Assembly: GCA_031732875.1 (NCBI GenBank)
Contig: JAVMKL010000034.1
Location: forward strand, 1-8,273
Source: JAVMKJ01 sp031732875
Lineage (GTDB): Bacteria > Pseudomonadota > Gammaproteobacteria > Competibacterales > Competibacteraceae
Length of the DNA: 8,273 bases
Direction: 5' to 3'
The notes under the pieces are model-generated. The model was given only the letters and a program-made list of their open reading frames with translations, had not been told where the DNA came from and made no database searches. Of this stretch, positions 7,243 to 8,273 are shown piece by piece; the first letter of the stretch is position 1, and each line of letters begins with the position of its first letter. Both the position numbers and the translations under genes were made by a program.

Positions 7243-7367
7243 GCTGTCTAAAAACTGCTCTCGCAAAATCAAGGCCTTGTGGGTGTAGAAGCCCGCTTGT
7301 GGGCGATTTCAGCGGGCTATCTCCGGCAAGCTGGCTCCTACAATCAACAAGTTAGTTTTTAGACAGT
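7243..7367. mobile_element. MITE-like element with terminal inverted repeats and 9-bp target duplication
   Basis: This 125-bp non-coding element begins GCTGTCTAAAAACT (7243-7256) and ends AGTTTTTAGACAGT (7354-7367), inverted repeats with 13 of 14 matches. Both sides carry CTCTTAGAG (7234-7242 and 7368-7376), a 9-bp direct repeat that reads as a target-site duplication. A 7-bp TCTTAGA duplication with slightly longer ends is also possible. It sits between the TIR stop and the attC. It encodes nothing, so it would depend on a transposase elsewhere. Its interior is a REP doublet. Confidence 0.75.
7284..7342. repeat. Inverted REP doublet (REPIN/BIME-like) inside the MITE
   Basis: A 24-nt unit starting TGTAGAAGCCCGCTTG (7284-7307) is followed, after an 11-base spacer, by an inverted copy (7319-7342) whose reverse complement starts TGTAGGAGCCAGCTTG. 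The two match at 19 of 24 positions. TGTAGGAGC-GCTTG is the recognisable head of the REP family abundant in Pseudomonas and relatives. The pair can fold into one long imperfect hairpin. Confidence 0.7.
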
Positions 7368-7387
7368 CTCTTAGAGCGGACCGGCTA

Positions 7388-7457
7388 ATCGGGTCGCCGG
7401 GGGCTTGTCTCCCCCGGCTCCCACAGCACCCCGCATGCGGGTCCGCACGGGGCGCTT
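7388..7457 (-). ncRNA. Group II intron domains V and VI with catalytic triad and branch-point A
   Basis: Domain V is the 34-nt hairpin at 7424-7457. On the minus strand the catalytic AGC sits at the base of AGCGCCCC, which pairs with GGGGTGCT. A GC two-base bulge, an upper stem GTGCG/CGCAT and a four-base loop GACC complete it. The loop is not a GNRA tetraloop and the outermost pair is A/G, both small deviations. Domain VI (7391-7422) has a perfect 8-bp stem GCCGGGGG/CCCCCGGC and a closing GGG/CCC. An unpaired A, the complement of 7394, lies 7 nt from the proposed 3' end, where the lariat branch point is expected. Confidence 0.8.
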
Positions 7458-7723
7458 CCTCCGGATTGGAAAGGATTACCGTAATAAGATGACGACCTCC
7501 AACGCGGGTTACGGTACGGGCCGCCAACGCCGTTTCACCCGGTCGGGTGCGGTCCGGCCGTTGAGGTCCGCCCGGCTCGCGCGTTGCCGAAGGTTCGTGC
7601 CTTCACCCTGTCCCACCCATTACGGCGGGCGTGGGGCTACTACGCCGTCTGCTGACGTCTGTCCCGTCACGCCGAACGTTGCCGTCCGGCGCGCTGCCCG
7701 AGTCACGGCAGGGTCCGGTGGTG

Positions 7724-7842
7724 TGTCCGGCCCTTTCGGGCTGGCCCTCAGTCCGGCTCCCCTGGCGACCACAGCCCCCCGTAGGGTTCGATGGCCTGTC
7801 CAGTCCTTTCGGACTGGGCCTCCGTTCGACTCTCCTCGCGGC
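7724..7842 (-). repeat. Pair of 46-nt hairpin repeats with covarying stems inside the intron
   Basis: Two direct copies (7724-7769 and 7797-7842), offset by 73 bases, share the TGTCC...CCTTTCGG...CTGG framework. Each folds into a short hairpin closed by a TTTC loop (GAAA on the intron strand). One has arms CCGGCCC/GGGCTGG and the other CCAGTCC/GGACTGG. Several substitutions between the copies preserve pairing. They lie in the middle of the intron, where domains II-IV are expected. Confidence 0.55.
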
Positions 7843-8244
7843 ACGGACCGCCCGCGGGACAGATCTCCCCGGATAAGGACATGAACTTTCCGCGCACAAC
7901 CGCCGCATTGACCCTATCCCCCGCACCTGGCGGGCTTCATCATCGGGTGCTGACTCGCCCGGGGACCGAGCCTTCCATGCGATTTCTGTCCGTCGGCTCG
8001 CACCTTTGCGCTCGGGCTTCCTCCAGACCGCCCCTCACGGGGATGCCCTTGCCGTCGGCTCGTAGTTGTCTCCGTCCGTTTGGCGGACCTCTCAGGTACT
8101 CCTACAGGGGACTTTCACCCCATCAGTTCATGCCCGTGCCGGGCGTACACCACGCGGATCAAGCCGACTTCAGGCGAACAAGCCTGCGGCTTTCTCGCCC
8201 GTCGCGGCTTATCCGCCACCCCGTTAGCCGGACATGAGGCGATG

Positions 8245-8273
8245 ATGCGTTGGGCACGAGGTCGACACGCGAT
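8245..8273 (+). CDS. Possible start of the next cassette gene, cut by the window edge
   Basis: An ATG at 8245 (or 8242) opens a frame reading MRWARGRHA to the window end. GAGG (8236-8239) is 5 bases upstream of 8245. It begins 15 bases after the R' box of attC 2, the position expected of a following cassette gene. Too little is visible to identify it, and the frame could close just beyond the edge. Confidence 0.3.

Larger units (their letters stand above)
7388..8148 (-). mobile_element. ORF-less group IIC-like intron inserted in attC site 2
   Basis: Read on the minus strand, the element starts GTACGCCCGGCACGGGCATG and continues with a GGGGTGAAAGTCCCC hairpin. It then shows domain I features (GAGCCGACGGCAAGGGC, GTCTGGAGGAAGCC) that I recognise from bacterial group II introns. 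It ends with clear domains V and VI and ...CCCGAT. At 761 nt it is too short for the usual reverse transcriptase, and no frame shows RT motifs such as YADD, so it has lost its protein or never had one. Orientation opposite to the cassette gene and insertion inside R'' (bottom strand GT|TAGCC) are the hallmarks of the attC-targeting IIC group. The first bases GTACG deviate from the GTGYG consensus. A 2-nt shift (GTGTACG) is the alternative boundary, but it gives a poorer 3' end. Any mobility would need an RT supplied in trans. Confidence 0.83.
6016..8223 (+). mobile_element. Integron gene cassette 2 (TIR protein), enlarged by a MITE and a group II intron
   Basis: The cassette is bounded by the predicted cut points of the two R' boxes (G|TTAGCC at 6015/6016 and 8223/8224). 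It holds a short leader, the TIR gene (6059-7213), a MITE-like element with its target duplication (7243-7376), and an attC interrupted by an intron (7388-8148). Without the two insertions the cassette would be about 1.3 kb, with the gene stop about 36 bases before its attC, which is normal. No integrase gene is present in the window, so the array is either a remote part of an integron or a cluster lacking an integrase. Confidence 0.7.
7383..8229 (+). other. Integron attC site 2, split by the group II intron
   Basis: Joining GGCTA (7383-7387) to the sequence from 8149 restores an R'' box GGCTAAC, a perfect complement of the R' box GTTAGCC at 8223-8229. The rebuilt site is 86 bp. Its arms are GCGGATCAAGCCG (8154-8166) and CGGCTTATCCGC (8205-8216), which pair completely except for one extra C (8160), the extrahelical base typical of attC stems. 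An inner hairpin CAGGC (8171-8175) / GCCTG (8182-8186) fills the head. The intron separates R'' from the rest, so the site should not fold normally at present. Confidence 0.82.

Noticed and set aside
7309..7527. Minus-strand 72-codon frame at the intron/MITE junction
   Set aside because: It crosses two independent mobile-element boundaries and has no ribosome binding site.
7724..7842. Possible CRISPR repeats
   Set aside because: There are only two imperfect copies, with stem covariation and no array of unique spacers; they are parts of the intron RNA.
7405..8237. Several overlapping open frames on both strands (for example 7405-7884, 7603-7926, 7791-8237)
   Set aside because: They fall within the group II intron RNA. 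Their Pro/Arg/Ser-rich sequences reflect structured GC-rich RNA, and none carries reverse transcriptase motifs.

Overview
The window is GC-rich, densely coding bacterial DNA. Codon use, the moeA sequence, the REP-type repeats and the integron attC sites together suggest a gammaproteobacterium, but no rRNA or lineage marker is present, so this is an inference. It falls into two halves.

Left half (1-4836), chromosomal backbone. The 5' end of an unidentified minus-strand gene (1-79) is divergent from a complete moeA (253-1524), which encodes the molybdenum insertion enzyme of molybdenum cofactor synthesis. Twenty-eight bases after moeA come two co-oriented SPFH/band-7 (prohibitin/HflK-HflC-like) membrane proteins (1553-3109 and 3106-4836). 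They are joined by an ATGA stop/start overlap and share an unusual N-terminal module of three repeats each. A strong GC hairpin followed by a T run (4885-4934) probably ends this transcription unit.

Right half (5194-8273), an integron cassette cluster with no integrase gene in the window. Cassette 1 carries a putative single-pass membrane/coiled-coil protein (from 5252) whose reading frame appears broken near its C-terminus; the displaced frame stops exactly inside the attC site at 5967-6021. Cassette 2 carries a 384-residue protein with an N-terminal TIR domain (6059-7213), a candidate NAD-cleaving defence effector. Its 3' end has been invaded twice. A 125-bp MITE-like element (7243-7367) is flanked by 9-bp direct repeats and carries an inverted REP doublet. 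A 761-nt group IIC-like intron without a reverse transcriptase ORF (7388-8148, minus strand) splits the R'' box of the second attC site; the remainder of that site lies at 8149-8229. A third cassette seems to begin at about 8245.

How it fits together: the SPFH pair probably makes a hetero-oligomeric membrane scaffold. The right half is an accessory island of the kind often called a CALIN (attC cluster lacking an integrase), built by cassette capture and then colonised by an attC-targeting intron and a MITE. The parts of most interest are the TIR protein with its unassigned C-terminal region and the nested insertions around its attC site.
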